Source of the DNA: Prochlorococcus sp. AG-363-O15
GTDB taxonomy: Bacteria > Cyanobacteriota > Cyanobacteriia > PCC-6307 > Cyanobiaceae
DNA length: 35,941 nucleotides
Assembly (NCBI GenBank): GCA_003278255.1
Contig: QCFZ01000009.1
Coordinates: 1 to 35,941 of the forward strand
Direction of reading: 5' to 3'
The notes beneath the pieces are model-generated. The model did no database searches, was not told the DNA's origin, and was given only the letters and a program-made list of their open reading frames with translations. Below are positions 1 through 9,754 of the stretch, in pieces (within the stretch, counting starts at the first letter, position 1; the number at the start of each line of letters is the position of its first letter). The translations under genes were made by a program, and so were the position numbers.

Positions 1-78
1 TTCAGACTCAACAAGCGGAGTAGCCACTATTTTGGACTCTGCTTTGGTAGTTGGTGCTTTGGTGGCAACAGAACTCAT
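1..78 (-). CDS. N-terminus of a minus-strand gene cut by the window edge (possibly a sigma factor)
   Basis: An ATG on the minus strand at 78 opens a frame that stays open to the window edge, giving 26 residues beginning MSSVATKAPTTKAESK. The piece is rich in Ala, Thr and Lys and has no recognisable domain. In marine picocyanobacteria I recall the principal sigma factor gene (rpoD/sigA) lying divergent to priA, and those sigma factors begin with a low-complexity basic stretch like this. The identity is therefore an inference from context and composition, not from homology. No strong Shine-Dalgarno precedes the ATG. Confidence 0.45.
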   Translation of the reverse strand, partial: MSSVATKAPTTKAESKIVATPLVESE

Positions 79-125
79 GTCGGAACAATCGAACAGAATT
101 TAGGCGACGAAATAAGTGAAGGCGT

Positions 126-155
126 ATAAAAACAATGCAGAAAGCATATTTTCAA
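126..155 (-). promoter_or_regulatory. Possible promoter for the minus-strand gene starting at 78
   Basis: Reading the minus strand, TTGAAA (150-155) is followed after 18 bases by TTTTAT (126-131). This is a fair -35 match and a partial -10 match (4 of 6), placing a start site about 40 bases upstream of the ATG at 78. It is a weak call made by eye only. Confidence 0.22.
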
Positions 156-198
156 TAGCAATGGATCACAGCATCTCAGTTAAACGAACTTGTGAGTC

Positions 199-233
199 AG
201 ATCATCATGAGTTGATTTGTTTTTGGATGATCT
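199..233. repeat. 8-base inverted repeat
   Basis: AGATCATC (199-206) and its exact reverse complement GATGATCT (226-233) flank a 19-base spacer in the gap between the gene at 1-78 and priA. It could be a small stem-loop or a protein-binding dyad. Nothing else supports a function. Confidence 0.2.
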
Positions 234-265
234 TTAAAAGCTGATTAATAAGCTCTGTGATTTGA

Positions 266-412
266 CGGGGTACTAGAAAATAACAAGGAGCACTTTGTGG
301 ACTTTTGCAAGTTTGTCAGGGGCTTTCTCAGACCGGATGACCTTTTTTTGGGGAGCCCAAATTTGGTACATGCTTCGTGTCTTCCCACTGGACGGAACTT
401 TGCCTTGTCCCG
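266..412 (+). ncRNA. Candidate structured RNA upstream of priA (6S-like architecture, unproven)
   Basis: By hand count 291-432 is about half G+C, well above the surrounding AT-rich intergenic sequence, and it encodes no convincing protein. The + strand folds into one long irregular hairpin. The closing pairs are CGGG (266-269) with CCCG (409-412) and ACAAGG (283-288) with CCTTGT (403-408). The apical pairs are 308-314 with 359-365 (7 pairs) and 320-328 with 350-358 (9 pairs), capped by a loop of about 21 bases. A large internal loop separates the two parts. Four apical pairs are G-U and would be lost on the minus strand, which favours + transcription. Closing stem, open centre and terminal stem are the general plan of 6S RNA, which binds RNA polymerase holoenzyme, but I do not recognise the primary sequence. 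It could instead be a structured priA leader. Confidence 0.35.
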
Positions 413-415
413 ACA

Positions 416-431
416 ACAGCCTTTTGGCTGT
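416..431 (+). other. Small hairpin upstream of priA
   Basis: ACAGCC (416-421) and GGCTGT (426-431) form a perfect 6-pair stem with a TTTT loop, 26 bases before the priA start. No T-run follows on either strand, so it is a poor intrinsic terminator. It may be the 3' end of the candidate RNA at 266-412 or part of a priA leader. Confidence 0.3.
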
Positions 432-457
432 CAACATTCTAAGTTTAAAAAAAACTT

Positions 458-2740
458 GTGACCTCGGCAAGTCCTGATTTATCGAATTGTCCTGTAGAGG
501 TTGATGTCTGGCTTGACGCCGGGAGGGAAGGGAGAACTTTTACGTATTTGGATAAACAGCAATTAGGTGTTGATCTTGGTGATTTGGTCTTAGTGCGATT
601 GAAAGGTCGCTTGATGCATGGCCTTGTGGTCGGTAGGCGCCAGCATTCACTCTTAAAAGATCGCGAACGAATTGTTAATGAAAAAGTGCGTCACTTGGCT
701 GATGTAGAAGCCTTATTGCAGCGTGCGGCAGTTGATCCTAAATGGCGCGAGTGGATAGAGGCAGCAGCTTTTAGTTGTCATATAAGTCCATTTAAAATGC
801 TTAAAGCTGCTCTTCCGCCTGGCTGGCTTGGACAACGACGGTCTCGTTGCTTAAATCCAAAAAAATTGTGGTGGGTTTTTATTCGAGAAAATACTAATCT
901 TGATAAGAGTCTTACAGGAAAGAATATTCAATTAATTGAATATTTAGTTGCCCAAGGAGGAGGAGCATGGCAGAAGGATCTGTCTGTAAATGGATTCTCA
1001 GACCATGTACTTAAAAGATTAATGTCAGTTGGAGCTATTGATCGTGAAAAAAGATCTTTGCCAGAGGAGATAAACTCTTTCTCTCGGAATAACTGTAATG
1101 TAATTAATATAGAAGAACCAAAAAGTCTTACGCTTGAGCAAGAATCTGCGATTAGTATTTTTGAAGGACTACCATTAGGAAGTACTTTGTTATTATGGGG
1201 TATAACTGGGTCAGGAAAAACCGAAGTTTATCTTCAATTAGTAGCTAAGGAATTGGCATTAGGCAGACACTGTTTAATTCTGGCTCCCGAAATTGGATTA
1301 ATACCTCAATTAGTTGATAGATGTAGAAAACGCTTTGGAAATCGAGTTTGGGAATACCATAGTGGCTGTTCAGAACGAGAAAGAGTATTTACTTGGAGAC
1401 AAGCACTTAATAATAATAATCCAGTAGTAATTGTGGGAACAAGATCTGCTGTATTTATTCCTTTAATGCCTTTAGGATTAATTGTTCTTGATGAAGAACA
1501 TGATAGTTCTTATAAACAGCAGTCACCTATGCCCTGTTATCACGCTCGTGATTTAGCTTTAGAACGAGCGAAAAGAACTGGGGCAAAGATTGTTTTAGGA
1601 AGCGCTACACCTTCATTAAAAACTTGGAAAGACCTTGTTCCTAATGGAACAATCGAATTAGCCAGGTTAACTTCTAGAATCTCACAAAAGTCGTTGCCTT
1701 TGGTTCATGTTGTGGATATGCGCCAGGAACTGATAGAAGGCCATAGAAAATTAATAAGTAGGCCTTTAATGCAGCGTCTTTCTGACTTGCCTAAGGCAGG
1801 AGAACAAGCAGTTATTTTAGTTCCAAGGAGAGGCTATAGAAGCTTTTTAAGTTGTAGAAGTTGTGGTGAAACAGTCCAATGTCCTAATTGCGATGTTTCG
1901 CTAACAGTTCATAAGGGTACAAGAGGGGATTCTTGGTTACGTTGTCACTGGTGTGATCATCGTGAAAGTATCCAATCAACTTGTAAAAGTTGTGGTTCTA
2001 ATGCTTTTAAACCTTTTGGTGCCGGTACTCAGCGAGTGATGGAAATTTTGTCTGCAGAGCTAAAGGATTTGAGGTTGCTTCGTTTTGATCGAGATACAAC
2101 GGCGGGACGTGATGGACATCGTCGGATTTTGGAGCAATTTGCTGCTGGAGAAGCAGATGTACTCATTGGGACGCAAATGCTTGCTAAAGGAATGGATTTG
2201 CCAAAAGTGACACTTGCAGCTGTGCTCGCAGCAGATGGATTGCTTCATAGACCAGATTTACAGGCTGGTGAACAGGCCCTTCAATTGTTTATGCAACTAG
2301 CTGGTCGTGCAGGGCGAGGAGAATTACCAGGGAGAGTCTTTGTACAAACTTATTCACCTGAACATCCAGTAATTCTTCATTTGGTTGATGGACGCTATGA
2401 AGAATTCTTGAAGAAAGAATCAATTCTTAGGTTTGAGGCTGGTTTGATGCCTTTTAGGAGAGCATGCCTATTACGTTTGTCTGGTGTATCTAATTCAATT
2501 ACAGCTACTGCTGCTGCTGCTGTGGCTGAAGAGATAAGAACAATTTGTGATTCAACTGGCTGGAGTTTGATTGGTCCTGCACCAGCAATGATTTCAAGGG
2601 TTGCTGGTAGAAACCGTTGGCAAATACTTTTGCATGGCCCTGAAGGAAGTGATTTGCCACTGCCTCAAGGTTCTCGTCTTTGGTCTGGCTTGCCTAAAGG
2701 TGTTTCTTTATCGATTGATCCAGACCCTCTAGAACTTTAA
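458..2740 (+). CDS. priA: Primosomal replication-restart helicase PriA
   Basis: A 760-residue superfamily 2 helicase that recognises stalled forks and reloads the replisome. The N-terminal DNA-binding part (about 1-200) precedes the helicase core. Walker A GITGSGKTEVY lies near residue 250, the DEEH Walker B box near 345, and GSATPS follows. A cysteine-rich zinc module lies near 465-515 (CRSCG, CPNCD, CHWCD, CKSCG), the PriA hallmark with paired CxxC motifs. The helicase C-terminal block contains GTQMLAKGMDLP and QLAGRAGRGE. The start is GTG at 458 (MTSASPDL); no ATG lies nearby. Length is normal for the family. It is the only gene on the + strand in the first 5 kb and converges on the DUF3153 gene 19 bases downstream. 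Confidence 0.97.
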   Translation: MTSASPDLSNCPVEVDVWLDAGREGRTFTYLDKQQLGVDLGDLVLVRLKGRLMHGLVVGRRQHSLLKDRERIVNEKVRHLADVEALLQRAAVDPKWREWIEAAAFSCHISPFKMLKAALPPGWLGQRRSRCLNPKKLWWVFIRENTNLDKSLTGKNIQLIEYLVAQGGGAWQKDLSVNGFSDHVLKRLMSVGAIDREKRSLPEEINSFSRNNCNVINIEEPKSLTLEQESAISIFEGLPLGSTLLLWGITGSGKTEVYLQLVAKELALGRHCLILAPEIGLIPQLVDRCRKRFGNRVWEYHSGCSERERVFTWRQALNNNNPVVIVGTRSAVFIPLMPLGLIVLDEEHDSSYKQQSPMPCYHARDLALERAKRTGAKIVLGSATPSLKTWKDLVPNGTIELARLTSRISQKSLPLVHVVDMRQELIEGHRKLISRPLMQRLSDLPKAGEQAVILVPRRGYRSFLSCRSCGETVQCPNCDVSLTVHKGTRGDSWLRCHWCDHRESIQSTCKSCGSNAFKPFGAGTQRVMEILSAELKDLRLLRFDRDTTAGRDGHRRILEQFAAGEADVLIGTQMLAKGMDLPKVTLAAVLAADGLLHRPDLQAGEQALQLFMQLAGRAGRGELPGRVFVQTYSPEHPVILHLVDGRYEEFLKKESILRFEAGLMPFRRACLLRLSGVSNSITATAAAAVAEEIRTICDSTGWSLIGPAPAMISRVAGRNRWQILLHGPEGSDLPLPQGSRLWSGLPKGVSLSIDPDPLEL

Positions 2741-2759
2741 ATTAGTTTTTGGGATTTAT

Positions 2760-3821
2760 TTAGGGTGGTAATTCAGGGAATCCAAACCCCAATTTGAGAC
2801 GTAATGTTTGTAATATTTGTGATATCAATAAAAGTATTAATATTAATATAAGGCCTATGCCGAGTGGGTTCAAACGCCAAGTTTCAAGCTCTATGATATT
2901 TTGCTCTCCCTGGATTAATGATTGATTAATTAGAGGAGTATTATTGCTTTTGGAGTTAGACTTAACTATAACATTCATTTCTATGCCAGGAACTCTTGGG
3001 ATATCCCTTAAATCAATAAAAAGTTTAAGTTTTTGTTGAATGAAAATAAAAAAATTCTCTTCTTCGAGAATTAGTTCTGGTGAATTGATGTCAAACCCTG
3101 CGGAATCGGCTGCAACCCTAAAGGTTTGTTTGAGAACTAAATTGGCTTCTTTAGAAGTTAGTGATTTCGTTTTTAATTTTTGCATTCCTTTTGAATCTCT
3201 TGTTGAATTTATATTAGTAATCTCGTTTTTAATTGAGTCTTCAAAATCAATTTGCCAAGGAAGTATTTGCTTCGTATTACTTTCTATCTCCCAGTTCATA
3301 TTGATTAGATCAGGCCCAGCAATCTCTACTTCTGTATTGATGCGAATGCAGCCACTTAATATAAGTGTTAATAGCAAAAGAATTGATAAAACAATTAGCG
3401 AAAAGCCCATATCTAGAGCTTTCGTTGGACCAGTAGGAGGATGCTTGGAAATCTGTTTTTTAGATGTTTTATTGCTACCGAAATTAATTTGTTTCCCTGA
3501 AATTACAGTTGTTTCAATGCTGGGTAACTTTATAGACCAATTCGATTGTCTGGGAAGGCTAGGAGCTTCTAATACTGATAGAAGTTGTTTTGCAGATTCT
3601 CGTATGTCATCATTTTTGCAGTGCGTTAGAAGACGACAAAGTGATAGTGCTTGTTTATCATTTCCTTGGCCCATTAATGCTGTTACCATTAGCATTCTTA
3701 TTTCAGAACCTTCTTTAGTTGTTATTGGATATTTTTTTTCTATTTCTTTTAATAAAGCCAAGCATTGACCGTAATCTCCTCTCTCTAATGCAGCCTCTGC
3801 AGAAATCATCTCTAAGGACAT
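2760..3821 (-). CDS. TPR-like plus DUF3153 membrane protein
   Basis: A 353-residue protein of unknown function. Residues 1-90 are helical and resemble tetratricopeptide repeats (AALERGDYGQCLALLKEIEK, then a second similar pair of helices). A basic, Ser/Thr-rich linker follows. A strong transmembrane helix spans about 138-156 and a second one about 317-338. The region between them matches my memory of DUF3153 proteins of cyanobacteria, where the ~160-residue domain sits outside the membrane between two anchors. LSGC at the end of the first helix resembles a lipobox, but it lies 158 residues into the protein. It is 3 bases downstream of argB and probably co-transcribed with it and the DUF2854 gene. 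The cellular role is not known to me. Confidence 0.75.
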   Translation of the reverse strand: MSLEMISAEAALERGDYGQCLALLKEIEKKYPITTKEGSEIRMLMVTALMGQGNDKQALSLCRLLTHCKNDDIRESAKQLLSVLEAPSLPRQSNWSIKLPSIETTVISGKQINFGSNKTSKKQISKHPPTGPTKALDMGFSLIVLSILLLLTLILSGCIRINTEVEIAGPDLINMNWEIESNTKQILPWQIDFEDSIKNEITNINSTRDSKGMQKLKTKSLTSKEANLVLKQTFRVAADSAGFDINSPELILEEENFFIFIQQKLKLFIDLRDIPRVPGIEMNVIVKSNSKSNNTPLINQSLIQGEQNIIELETWRLNPLGIGLILILILLLISQILQTLRLKLGFGFPELPP

Positions 3822-3824
3822 TAC

Positions 3825-4751
3825 TTAACCACGTCCTATAACCATCGTTCCAATACCTGCATTAGTAAAAACTTCTAACAGTAAAGAATGTGGTATTCTT
3901 CCATCAACAATATGTGCTGCAGATACTCCTTGGGCTAAGGCGCGAATGCAGCATTCTGTTTTAGGAGTCATTCCACCATCAACGATTCCTTTTTCTATTA
4001 ATTCTCGTGCTTCTGAAAGTCGTAATTGTCTAATTAATGATGAAGTATTACTCTTGTCTTTTAGAATTCCAGGAGTATCTGTCAGTAAAATTAATTTTTC
4101 GGCTCCCAATGCTGCTGCTAGCTCTCCAGCAACAGTGTCGGCATTTATGTTGTAGGAATTTCCTTCAAGACTAGAAGCAACGCTTGAAATGATTGGTACA
4201 TAGCCTTTAGCAAGAAGAGGTTCTAAAACATCAGAATTTATTCTTGCTACATCTCCAACTAGTCCATGACTTCCATCACCCCATGGGCGTGCTTCTATCA
4301 ATGATCCATCTATTCCACTTAGACCTATTGCTAGGGCTCCGATTTTATTTAGCCCTTTAACTATTTGCTTATTAACTCTTCCAACAAGGACCATTTCAAC
4401 AACATCCATTGTCATTGAATCAGTGACTCTCAATCCATTACGAAATTCTGAAGTAATTCCGAGTCGTTCTAACCATTGATTTATTTCTGGTCCTCCACCA
4501 TGAACAACTACTGGTTGAACACCTACGCTTGATAAAAGAGCTATATCTCTAAAAACTGCTTCTTGGAGATTTTCATGAACCATTGCAGCTCCACCATATT
4601 TTATTACAATTCGACGTCCTGCAAATCTTTGAATATATGGAAGGGCTTCACTAAGTACAGAAACTCTAAGTGAGTAGTCTTCTGAATGATTTTTGGCTGA
4701 TTGTTTTTTAGAGGAGTTATTAATTCCGTTTAAAGGTTTAGCTTGTTTCAT
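3825..4751 (-). CDS. argB: Acetylglutamate kinase
   Basis: Phosphorylates N-acetyl-L-glutamate, the second step of arginine synthesis. The 308-residue protein has the amino acid kinase fold: [10 protein letters not shown] with Lys51 and the glycine-rich loop, [11 protein letters not shown] (81-91) for substrate binding, and [15 protein letters not shown] followed by LLTDTPGIL in the nucleotide-binding half. In cyanobacteria this enzyme is arginine-inhibited and is the classic partner of the nitrogen sensor PII, which relieves that inhibition. A ~25-residue Lys/Asn/Ser-rich N-terminal extension precedes the conserved domain. The start overlaps the end of the DUF2854 gene by 14 bases, implying coupled translation. 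Confidence 0.96.
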   Translation of the reverse strand: MKQAKPLNGINNSSKKQSAKNHSEDYSLRVSVLSEALPYIQRFAGRRIVIKYGGAAMVHENLQEAVFRDIALLSSVGVQPVVVHGGGPEINQWLERLGITSEFRNGLRVTDSMTMDVVEMVLVGRVNKQIVKGLNKIGALAIGLSGIDGSLIEARPWGDGSHGLVGDVARINSDVLEPLLAKGYVPIISSVASSLEGNSYNINADTVAGELAAALGAEKLILLTDTPGILKDKSNTSSLIRQLRLSEARELIEKGIVDGGMTPKTECCIRALAQGVSAAHIVDGRIPHSLLLEVFTNAGIGTMVIGRG

Positions 4752-5310
4752 TCTGATCAGTAGTGTTCTCTTGGTTTTGTTTTGGTAGAAGCATTAAGTC
4801 AAGTTGTTCTGGGTTGGGAGAAATTAATTGGGCTTCTAATCCTTTGGCAAAGAATCGGCCAAGTCTCTCTTGCTTATCTTCCCATTTTTTAAGAGGAACT
4901 CCTGCAAGTTCAAATCTCATACGGATTCCATATTCGCCATTTATTTCCATTTCTTCAATTTCAAGTAATTGAGGTGGATTGTCGTCATCCCAGAGATTTA
5001 GTACCTCGAGAGAAGATTCGAGATGTGCTTTTTGTCCGTATCGCCAACGGGTTACATCAGCAACGAGTTTTGCTAGTTCTTCAGGGCCTTTTTCGCGTGT
5101 TTCTTTAAATGCTGATTTGGGAGTCAATCTTAAAGCAGGTGGTAGCTCAGAAGTTTTTAAAGCAAGTCCAGCGATAAAGATTGGAAATCCATAGAAAAGA
5201 GTAGGTACGCTTAGGTTTGCAGCACCTGTTAAATAAGCCACACCGCCTATAACGGTTAATACTGCACCTGTAACAGTAATCAGGCTTCCTGGAGAAAATA
5301 GGTCATTCAT
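4738..5310 (-). CDS. DUF2854 membrane protein
   Basis: A 190-residue protein of the DUF2854 family found in cyanobacteria and plastids, with no established function that I know. Two hydrophobic helices sit near the N-terminus (about 9-28 and 35-50, around the motif [22 protein letters not shown]). A soluble domain rich in charged residues follows and ends in a Gln/Asn-rich tail. It starts at ATG 5310 and its 3' end overlaps argB by 14 bases. Position at the head of DUF2854-argB-DUF3153 suggests one transcript. It is divergent from the 63-residue gene at 5363 with about 50 bases between them. Confidence 0.8.
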   Translation of the reverse strand: MNDLFSPGSLITVTGAVLTVIGGVAYLTGAANLSVPTLFYGFPIFIAGLALKTSELPPALRLTPKSAFKETREKGPEELAKLVADVTRWRYGQKAHLESSLEVLNLWDDDNPPQLLEIEEMEINGEYGIRMRFELAGVPLKKWEDKQERLGRFFAKGLEAQLISPNPEQLDLMLLPKQNQENTTDQNETS

Positions 5311-5362
5311 AGTGTCATTTTGGTGCTCAAGGTCTCAGGATGGGTTGCACGGAAACTTAATT

Positions 5363-5554
5363 ATGGTTGTACCTAAAAGAGATACTCATTCAGCTGAGTT
5401 TTCAAAGCTGATAGCTCAGCTTGAGGAAGATAGGGCTTGGTTGTTGAAGCAGATTGACCTTGGTAACTGGACTGATCTCCGACTTGATTTGGCGGCATTG
5501 GAGAGGGAGTTGGGACAGCTTTTAATCAAAGCAGCTGAACGGTTGGAAGAATGA
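5363..5554 (+). CDS. Conserved small helical protein, 63 residues
   Basis: I chose ATG 5363 (MVVPKRDTHSAEF); the frame extends further upstream to a GTG at 5312, but that extension (MSFWCSRSQDG) looks non-coding and would abut the divergent gene. The protein is almost entirely amphipathic helix, with heptad-like leucines (LIAQLEEDRAWLLKQ, LDLAALERELGQLL) suggesting a short coiled coil or helical hairpin. There is no signal peptide or membrane segment. I do not recognise a family. It ends 19 bases before the convergent ssb gene. Confidence 0.65.
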   Translation: MVVPKRDTHSAEFSKLIAQLEEDRAWLLKQIDLGNWTDLRLDLAALERELGQLLIKAAERLEE

Positions 5555-5573
5555 ATTGCTTGGTTGAGGTAAT

Positions 5574-6050
5574 TCAGAATGGGATGTCATCGGTATCGGG
5601 GACTAACGGAGCACTGTTCCAACTCAAATTCTCAGAATCTGAAATTAAAGGTTTTTGAGATTCCTTTGTATTCGAATTTGATTTTTCAGGAGGTGGTGGA
5701 GAAGTTGAATATTCTGGATTCTCCTTATTGTTCTGTTTGATAGATCTGGCTAGTAGAGGGTGGAGCTTTGAGAGAGTGAATTCTGCTCTTTTTTCTTTTG
5801 ATCCATCTTGTCTTGGAACTGTAGTCATCCTCAGACGACCTTCTATAACAAGCCTTTGACCAACTTGGATGCGATTTTGGAGCTCTTCAGCTAGGTTCCC
5901 CCAGCCAACAACCTTAAGTTCCCCAGGAGGATCGTCTGCTCTAAGTCCATCGAACTGGACTTCTATTTCTGCAATTGGGGTCTTGTTGTCTTGTGTGTAA
6001 CGAAGTGTGGGCCCCTTTTTAACTTCGACCTCAAGTAAGCAGTGATTCAT
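5574..6050 (-). CDS. ssb: Single-stranded DNA-binding protein
   Basis: A 158-residue OB-fold protein. The N-terminal ~105 residues carry the SSB core with the typical VVGWGNLAEEL and GQRLVIEGRLRM stretches. A flexible Ser/Pro/Asn-rich linker follows, and the protein ends DTDDIPF, the acidic tip that binds SSB partners such as PriA, RecO and polymerase III chi. Some residues differ from canonical SSB, as is common in cyanobacteria. Its gene is divergent from the cobK-like gene with 29 bases between starts, so both promoters must overlap or lie inside the neighbouring genes. It shares the window with priA, a functional partner of SSB. Confidence 0.88.
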   Translation of the reverse strand: MNHCLLEVEVKKGPTLRYTQDNKTPIAEIEVQFDGLRADDPPGELKVVGWGNLAEELQNRIQVGQRLVIEGRLRMTTVPRQDGSKEKRAEFTLSKLHPLLARSIKQNNKENPEYSTSPPPPEKSNSNTKESQKPLISDSENLSWNSAPLVPDTDDIPF

Positions 6051-6079
6051 TTCACTAAAAAGTTAAGACCGCTATCCTG

Positions 6080-6886
6080 ATGCACAGACGTAAGAATGAC
6101 CATAGGCACCTTTGGGTTTTGTCTGGGACTGGCGAAGGTCCATGTTTGACAAGGGCTTTAATTGATCAAGGTTGGCGCGTAAGCGTGAGTGTAGTTTCTT
6201 TTCAAGGATCATTGCCTTACTTGGATTTTCCTTTAGAAGCTCTTTGGGTTGGGCCAATTGCTGGGGTTGAAGGTATAAAAGAGATTCTTAATAATTCAAT
6301 ATCTCGAAAAAAGACATTTGACTTTGTAATAGATGCTACTCATCCTTTTGCAGAAGTGATTAGCTCAGATCTTCAGATAGCTTGTGGAGAGCTTTCGCAA
6401 CCTTTGATACGTTTTGAACGTGAAATAGAAAATGTATTTGGAGCTAAGATTCTTTCTGATCTAACTGATCTTTCTAATAACAATTTTGAAGATAAAAATG
6501 TTCTTTTAGCAATAGGGTTTAGGCAACTCTCTGAAGCCGTTAAATTGCTTCATATGCAAGGTGCAATCGTTTTTGCGAGAGTATTACCTTCTTCTGATAG
6601 CTATAGAAAAGCTTTGAATGCATTGCTCCCAGCCAAGAATGTGGCAGTAGTTAGACCTTTTGAATATGATTCTTCAGGAGAAATAGAGTCTGCATTATGT
6701 AGACATTGGTCTATTGATGCTGTTGTTTGTAGGCAGTCTGGGGGAGTAACAGAAAAGTCTTGGCAATTAGTATGCCGTGAGAATGATATTGATTTGTTTT
6801 TGATCGCGAGACCTGAACCATGTAAAGGAGTAGATACAGTGAACACTTACATCGATTTATTTAATAAGATCATGGATTTTAATTAA
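6080..6886 (+). CDS. cobK: Precorrin-6X/cobalt-precorrin-6A reductase family protein
   Basis: A 268-residue protein of the CobK/CbiJ family, which uses NADPH to reduce the corrin macrocycle during cobamide synthesis. The N-terminus LWVLSGTGEGP is the family's nucleotide-binding signature. DATHPFAEVIS and the C-terminal VVCRQSGG/EKSWQLV region also fit. Prochlorococcus makes a cobamide (pseudocobalamin) de novo, and cobO lies 21 kb downstream in this window, so the context agrees. ATG 6080 is the first start and is 29 bases from the divergent ssb start. Confidence 0.85.
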   Translation: MHRRKNDHRHLWVLSGTGEGPCLTRALIDQGWRVSVSVVSFQGSLPYLDFPLEALWVGPIAGVEGIKEILNNSISRKKTFDFVIDATHPFAEVISSDLQIACGELSQPLIRFEREIENVFGAKILSDLTDLSNNNFEDKNVLLAIGFRQLSEAVKLLHMQGAIVFARVLPSSDSYRKALNALLPAKNVAVVRPFEYDSSGEIESALCRHWSIDAVVCRQSGGVTEKSWQLVCRENDIDLFLIARPEPCKGVDTVNTYIDLFNKIMDFN

Positions 6887-6894
6887 TAGTTTGG

Positions 6895-6912
6895 TGTAAA
6901 ATTATTTTTACA
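6895..6912 (+). terminator. AT-rich hairpin between cobK and cutA
   Basis: TGTAAAA (6895-6901), a TTAT loop and TTTTACA (6906-6912) form a 7-pair AT-rich stem in the 37-base gap between the two genes. The stem is weak and is followed by AAATAG rather than a T-run, so a terminator role is doubtful. Confidence 0.18.
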
Positions 6913-6923
6913 AAATAGACTAA

Positions 6924-7253
6924 ATGGACTTAAATCAGATGTGCTCACAGGTAGTAGTTGTTTTAACAACAGAGAGTGACCTTGAGACAGCAAAAAGTTT
7001 GTCTGATACTCTATTAAAAAGAAAGCTTGCTGCATGTATACATTTTAATGAAATTCATTCATGTTATTGGTGGGAAGGAGAGTTGGAGAAGAATAAGGAA
7101 GTAAGAATTATGGTGAAAACTACTAATGCTAAGTTGCAAGAGCTAGTGGCTTTAATAAAGGATCTTCATTCATATGAAGTCCCCCAGATTATTTATTGGC
7201 CTGTTTCTTCTAGTGATGAATATATTAAATGGATAGAAGAAATTGTTTTGTGA
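6924..7253 (+). CDS. cutA: CutA divalent-ion tolerance protein
   Basis: A 109-residue protein with the CutA1 ferredoxin-like trimer fold: VVVLTTESDLETAKSLSDTL at the N-terminus, KLAACIHFNEIHSCYWWEG in the middle, and SYEVPQIIYWPV near the end, all diagnostic blocks. CutA was linked to copper tolerance in E. coli, but its role in cyanobacteria is unclear. The length is normal and there is no signal peptide. It ends 3 bases before the convergent PfkB-family gene. Confidence 0.93.
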   Translation: MDLNQMCSQVVVVLTTESDLETAKSLSDTLLKRKLAACIHFNEIHSCYWWEGELEKNKEVRIMVKTTNAKLQELVALIKDLHSYEVPQIIYWPVSSSDEYIKWIEEIVL

Positions 7254-7256
7254 TTT

Positions 7257-8279
7257 TTAAGTAATAGTAGTATCTAAGTTTCTATTTACAACTTCTTTGA
7301 GAGGGATTTTGGAGCGTGGACCTAATTGAGTGATAATTTGACCCGCACATATAGATCCTATTTGACCACACCTTAAAAGAGTCTGGTTGCTTATATAGCC
7401 ATAGAGAAAGCCGGAAGCATAGAGATCTCCTGCTCCAGTGGTATCTATAACAGGTCCAAACTTATAGGAGCTTATATCAAACCTTTGCTTCTTAGTGAGG
7501 ATAACTGATCCTTTTTCGCCAAGAGTTAGAGCTGCTATTCCACAACTTCCCTTTACTTTATCTACTGCTGATTCAAAATCAGAGACTTGATAAAGAGATA
7601 TGATTTCAGCCTCATTTGCGAAGAGTATATCTACATATTCCTCTACTAAGCTTAGGAAGCTGTCTCTATGTCTATCAACACAAAATGAGTCGGACAATGT
7701 TAATGCTATTTTTCCTCCTTTTCCCTTACAGGCTTCTGCTCCAGCGATAAAAGCTCTTTTTGCTGCTACGTTGTCCCATAAATAGCCTTCTAGATATAAG
7801 ACCTTTGTTTTTGTAACAAGTGAAAGATCTATGTCTTCAGGCTCAAGTAATACAGATGCTCCTAAAAATGTACACATTGTTCTCTGTGCATCAGGAGTTA
7901 CGAAGATTAAGCAGCGTGCAGTAGGAGGGCCAAATGTTGTTGCAGGTGTGCTAAATATAGCTCCAGATTTACATATATCTTTGCCAAATGTTTTGCCAAG
8001 CTTGTCATTATTAACTCTTCCAATAAAGCCTGATTTTCCTCCAAGTTGTGCAAATCCAGCAAGTGTATTCGCTGCCGACCCTCCAGAGGTCTCTAGATTT
8101 GCTTCTATAGAATTATAAAGTTTATTTGCTTCTAATTCATTTATAAGTGTCATGCTACCTTTCTCTAAAGAGTGAGACTCTAGGAACTGATCATTCGTTT
8201 TTATTATTACATCTACTATTGCATTGCCAATGCCAACTAGATCTAGATGGAAATCATTTAAACCCTGAGTATTTGTCAT
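7257..8279 (-). CDS. PfkB-family kinase, probably adenosine kinase-like
   Basis: A 340-residue carbohydrate/nucleoside kinase. The N-terminal PfkB signature GGSAANTLAGFAQLGG begins near residue 66. The C-terminal signature DTTGAGDLYASGFLYG (near 278) carries the catalytic Asp and the anion hole. This subgroup is usually annotated as sugar kinase or adenosine kinase in cyanobacteria; substrate cannot be decided from sequence alone. Location beside purA (AMP synthesis) mildly favours a purine nucleoside substrate. It starts at ATG 8279 and is downstream of purA on the same strand, separated by a 72-base gap containing a possible terminator. Confidence 0.85.
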   Translation of the reverse strand: MTNTQGLNDFHLDLVGIGNAIVDVIIKTNDQFLESHSLEKGSMTLINELEANKLYNSIEANLETSGGSAANTLAGFAQLGGKSGFIGRVNNDKLGKTFGKDICKSGAIFSTPATTFGPPTARCLIFVTPDAQRTMCTFLGASVLLEPEDIDLSLVTKTKVLYLEGYLWDNVAAKRAFIAGAEACKGKGGKIALTLSDSFCVDRHRDSFLSLVEEYVDILFANEAEIISLYQVSDFESAVDKVKGSCGIAALTLGEKGSVILTKKQRFDISSYKFGPVIDTTGAGDLYASGFLYGYISNQTLLRCGQIGSICAGQIITQLGPRSKIPLKEVVNRNLDTTIT

Positions 8280-8296
8280 AGATAGGTAAGATTAGG

Positions 8297-8327
8297 AAAA
8301 AAAATCATGAAATTAATTGTTTAATTT
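8297..8327 (-). terminator. Possible terminator downstream of purA
   Basis: On the minus strand a 7-pair AT-rich stem (8310-8316 with 8321-8327, four-base loop) is followed 5 bases later by a run of eight T (complement of 8297-8304). It lies between purA and the PfkB-family gene. A second small stem, AATAGG (8336-8341) with CCTATT (8348-8353), overlaps the purA stop codon. Stem strength is low. Confidence 0.3.
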
Positions 8328-8351
8328 TGAGAGATAATAGGACTTGGCCTA

Positions 8352-9743
<1,392 letters not shown>

Positions 9744-9754
9744 TTAAAGAGTAG

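Noticed and set aside
273-477. Overlapping 60-65 codon ORFs on both strands before priA
   Set aside because: No start signals, odd composition (Trp/Phe/Lys rich), and the open frames on both strands are explained by the locally higher G+C of the candidate RNA.
3346-3351. Lipobox-like LSGC in the DUF3153 protein (Cys158)
   Set aside because: It sits after an internal membrane helix, preceded by ~137 cytoplasmic-type residues, so lipoprotein processing is unlikely, although not impossible.
3040-3768. A 242-codon ORF antisense to the DUF3153 gene
   Set aside because: It is the reverse of a well-supported gene with membrane helices and domain similarity; its translation is Ser/Ile/Leu/Cys-rich shadow sequence.
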